Source: Sisyra terminalis
Lineage: Eukaryota > Arthropoda > Insecta > Neuroptera > Sisyridae
DNA length: 64,000 nt
Assembly: GCA_958496175.1 (NCBI GenBank)
Contig: OY292277.1
Coordinates: 40,621,050 to 40,685,049, forward strand
Reading direction: 5' to 3'
The position numbers and the translations under genes were made by a program. Below the pieces are notes generated by a model. The model did not search any database and was not told the origin of the DNA. It was given only the letters and a program-made list of their open reading frames with translations. This document shows, piece after piece, positions 61,701 through 64,000 of the stretch (positions within the stretch are counted from its first letter, which is position 1; each line of letters starts with the position of its first letter).

Positions 61701-62898
61701 TAATTGAATCGACTTAAGCTCGAGGTAAATAAGCCTTTAAAAATAAAAAAGCTCTGGTTGATTTGAATTATTTCTGATTTCAATGTAAAATTTTCTCAAA
61801 AAAAATCCAAAAGTTTTAAGTGAATGTAACTCGGATATGAGCTGGAAAAATATACACTAAAACTCATTTGGTTATTTGCAGAGAAATTTTCTGAGAAGCA
61901 AACCTGACCAATTAGAATCATTAATAAAACTATGCAACAATAGTTTTTACAAAAATAGTTTTTTACGATTAAATGTAGAAGAACTATGAGGGAGAGGGCA
62001 TTACAATGAAGAAAAAGAAAAAAACTCAATTAATACTTTGATTGGTATTACAATGAAGAAAAAAACCAAATGAATACCTTGACTTTGCATATCTTAACCT
62101 GGATATCACAAACGAACGTTTAAGTTTAAAAAAAAATCTTTGGGTTCTTAATAGTGTTATGATAAAGTTATCGTTTTATATAATTTTTGGTATAGATTTG
62201 ATTCCTGTTTTGTTTTTTTTAATTTGAAAGCGATTAATACATACTAGGCAGCTATAATAGTAGATCTCAGCATTTAAAATGGATCTCTTAATGTTTTTTT
62301 TTGTTATTGGTTTTATCACTAGTTCAATCAACTATCGTTATGCATAGTGCTGTTGTTGGGTAGTTGGGTCGTTGGGTTGTTTTAGATTAATTTAGTATTA
62401 TTATAGTCCTTTTTAATTTGTATTATTTTTTGATCATTTATAAATCCTTCACTACAATTCACTTTAACCTTTCATATAAAATTTCACTATCCAGGCTATA
62501 TTCCTGACTTTATAAAATCTTTTCAATTATTGTAGATAGTTTTCAAAGGGAAAGACATAAATATTGAAATAGAATAATCTTTGTACATTTTTTTAGATGT
62601 AGCTTAACACCAATCACTTAAAAGCAAACAAAAATTATATTAAAATAATTTGAAAAAATATACTAAGGTTTCAAGAGTATACGTATTTATTAGTGCAGAT
62701 CTCGTGTACTACATATATATTATGATACTTAAATTTTGGGATTTAATAAGTAGAAGCTGAAAATTCAATTGGGCACAATGAACCTTTGATATCGTTGTTT
62801 GTAGATAGAAAATTCTCATAAATCCATCTAAAAGTGTCGCAAAAATTTTCTCTCTAAGACGTTTCTCCAACCAATTGAAGCCTATCGTGTTGGACCAC
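58758..62898. other. AT-rich non-coding stretch
   Basis: No recognised gene. The longest frames are minus-strand 59158-59502 (114 codons, Phe/Ser/His-rich, unknown) and 59802-60059, whose second half has more protein-like composition (for example YETINLYRRVAAVG) but no family or splice support. I leave both uncalled. Confidence 0.5.
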
Positions 62899-63403
62899 AT
62901 GGAAATTCCGTGGTGTGAGAAAAAAACGCCTGTTAAATATCTGGGTATACAGACTCGAAATTAACCTGGCAAAACCACATCTCAAGTAAAATCAGAGAAG
63001 CCACACTCGACTCATCCAACTATACATTCTTATCAACAGAAGGTCTCGTCTAAGTATGGAATGTTCATTGATGTTATACAAATCAGTCATTAGACCACTT
63101 CTCACATACTCTTGCGCAGTCTGGCTTCCATCTTCAAAGAAAAATTTCAATGACCTACAGGTGTTCCAAAATAGAGTCTTGAGGATCATCACTAAAGCTC
63201 CATGGTACGTGAGAAATAACCAAATTCATCACGAAATGAACGTCCCATACTTAAAAGACTTTCTAACCGCACTCACAAGGAACTTCTTTAACGGCCTAGA
63301 AAATTTTCCTAGTGCAGTAGAACTAGGCTTGGGAGAAACCATAAATCATAGAAGGCTGAAGCGGAAACTCCCACAAGAGCTCCAAGAACTAGCAGTTGCT
63401 TGA
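62899..63403 (+). pseudogene. Jockey-like non-LTR reverse transcriptase, C-terminal remnant
   Basis: The plus strand gives MEIPWCEKKTPVKYLGI, a frameshift, DSKLTWQNHISSKIREAT, a frameshift, then TRLIQLYILINRRSRLS, MECSLMLYKSVIRPLLTYSC and AVWLPSSKKNFNDLQVFQNR. It ends with VLRIITKAPWYVRNNQIHHE. VKYLG..LD..LTW..HI, LYK..IRP.LTY...VW and LQ..QNR.LR.I..APWYVRN..IH are diagnostic of jockey-clade reverse transcriptases. The catalytic palm is missing, so this is a 5'-truncated, frameshifted copy that ends near AVA and a stop. Confidence 0.8.
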
Positions 63404-64000
63404 CCACAAAATCAAGAACAATCAACAAATTAAAATATAAAAAGACAGAGGAATGAAGTTCGACTCCTCCAGCTACTTAAACGCCGCTAAAGACCAATTG
63501 CCTGCCATCACCACCATGATATAGCGACACATCACTGAACTGGTGCAAAATATATAATAGTCCACAAAAAAAAATCCATGTAGAAAATTTTGATCAAAAA
63601 TTATGGTCAATTATGTATGACTGAAAAGTACCTAAGAAAAAGTGAAATGAAGCTTAAATAAACTACTGTGTATAACAAGTGCAGTAACTAGTAAGTGTAA
63701 ATATTAACGTGAAAATACTTTAACGGCAACATACCTCTATATCAACCTTGTCCATTTCATGAATTGAGGCAAATTATATGAACCTATTTCACGGAATGGT
63801 ACTTTTTCGGAATTGGGTGTAATATTGTTAATTGCTTTGTTTAATTTTTGCAAAATAACATGAAAAAAATCAACAAATGTTCAACTTAACTAGTGGTGGG
63901 AGACGACATGTAAATCAAGAAAATAATGTTGAAAACTATTTAAAAATCTTTGCTGTTTGTCAAAATATAAGTCAGTTTTGAAATTTAAGAAAAAAAATAT
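63404..64000. other. Non-coding; possible 3' UTR of the retrotransposon
   Basis: 63404-63545 is richer in GC and could be the 3' end of the jockey-like element (AGACCAATTGCCTGCCATCA). The remainder is AT-rich with no feature. Confidence 0.4.

Noticed and set aside
1..64000. CRISPR arrays, bacterial operons, tRNA or rRNA genes
   Set aside because: No regularly spaced identical repeats, no cloverleaf tRNA beyond SINE heads, no rRNA-like conserved blocks; the base composition and split gene are those of an animal.

Overview
This is an AT-rich animal window, most likely from an insect. The only protein-coding gene I recognise is the 3' half of a synaptotagmin-7 (Syt7) gene on the minus strand. 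Its exons have short conserved coding blocks, GT-AG junctions and compatible phases. They are separated by introns from 59 bp to about 9.2 kb. Nothing in the window looks bacterial: there are no operons, ribosome binding sites or long ORFs.

Layout. From 7.9 to 21.1 kb there are six Syt7 exons on the minus strand: a Pro/Ser/Gly-rich linker, the conserved pre-C2A block, the C2A body, the C2A end plus C2B start, the C2B body, and the last exon ending in the WHRL motif and a stop. The transmembrane exon is not recognisable here. The remaining roughly 43 kb is upstream intron or intergenic DNA. One orphan exon-like block on the same strand, with a perfect donor site, lies at 57.0 kb.

The rest is a dense collection of degraded mobile elements. 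They include a hAT-like element with a target-site duplication (0.2-1.1 kb), hAT-like MITEs (5.9 and 47.4 kb), a CCAAT/ATTGGG-studded TIR element (13.7 kb), and a complete-ended non-autonomous Helitron (32.4-34.8 kb) with a 600 bp foldback nested inside. There is also a tRNA-derived SINE family (8.2, 17.0, 19.5, 40.9 and 58.7 kb), and non-LTR reverse transcriptase tails (23.8, 36.3, 36.9 and 62.9 kb). Tc1 (43.6 kb) and mariner (36.2-36.8 kb) transposase remnants, a possible third transposase remnant (52.0 kb) and several dispersed repeats complete the set.

The least explained signal is a recurring RNA-like motif, C[T/C]GANGA, then a short stem, then GAAAC. It occurs at 19.3, 37.6, 40.3 and 55.3 kb, three times inside otherwise dissimilar foldback elements. 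It resembles a hammerhead ribozyme core but carries one extra base. Other items worth a look are an Asp-to-Glu change at the last calcium ligand of Syt7 C2B, four GCCAT (Pho/YY1-type) cores in two adjacent palindromes at 38.55 kb, and two elements built of ATCGAT repeats.

All calls come from reading the sequence. No database search was run, so family names of degraded elements are pattern-based. Exon coordinates are reliable to about a base; element ends are reliable to roughly 5-20 bases.
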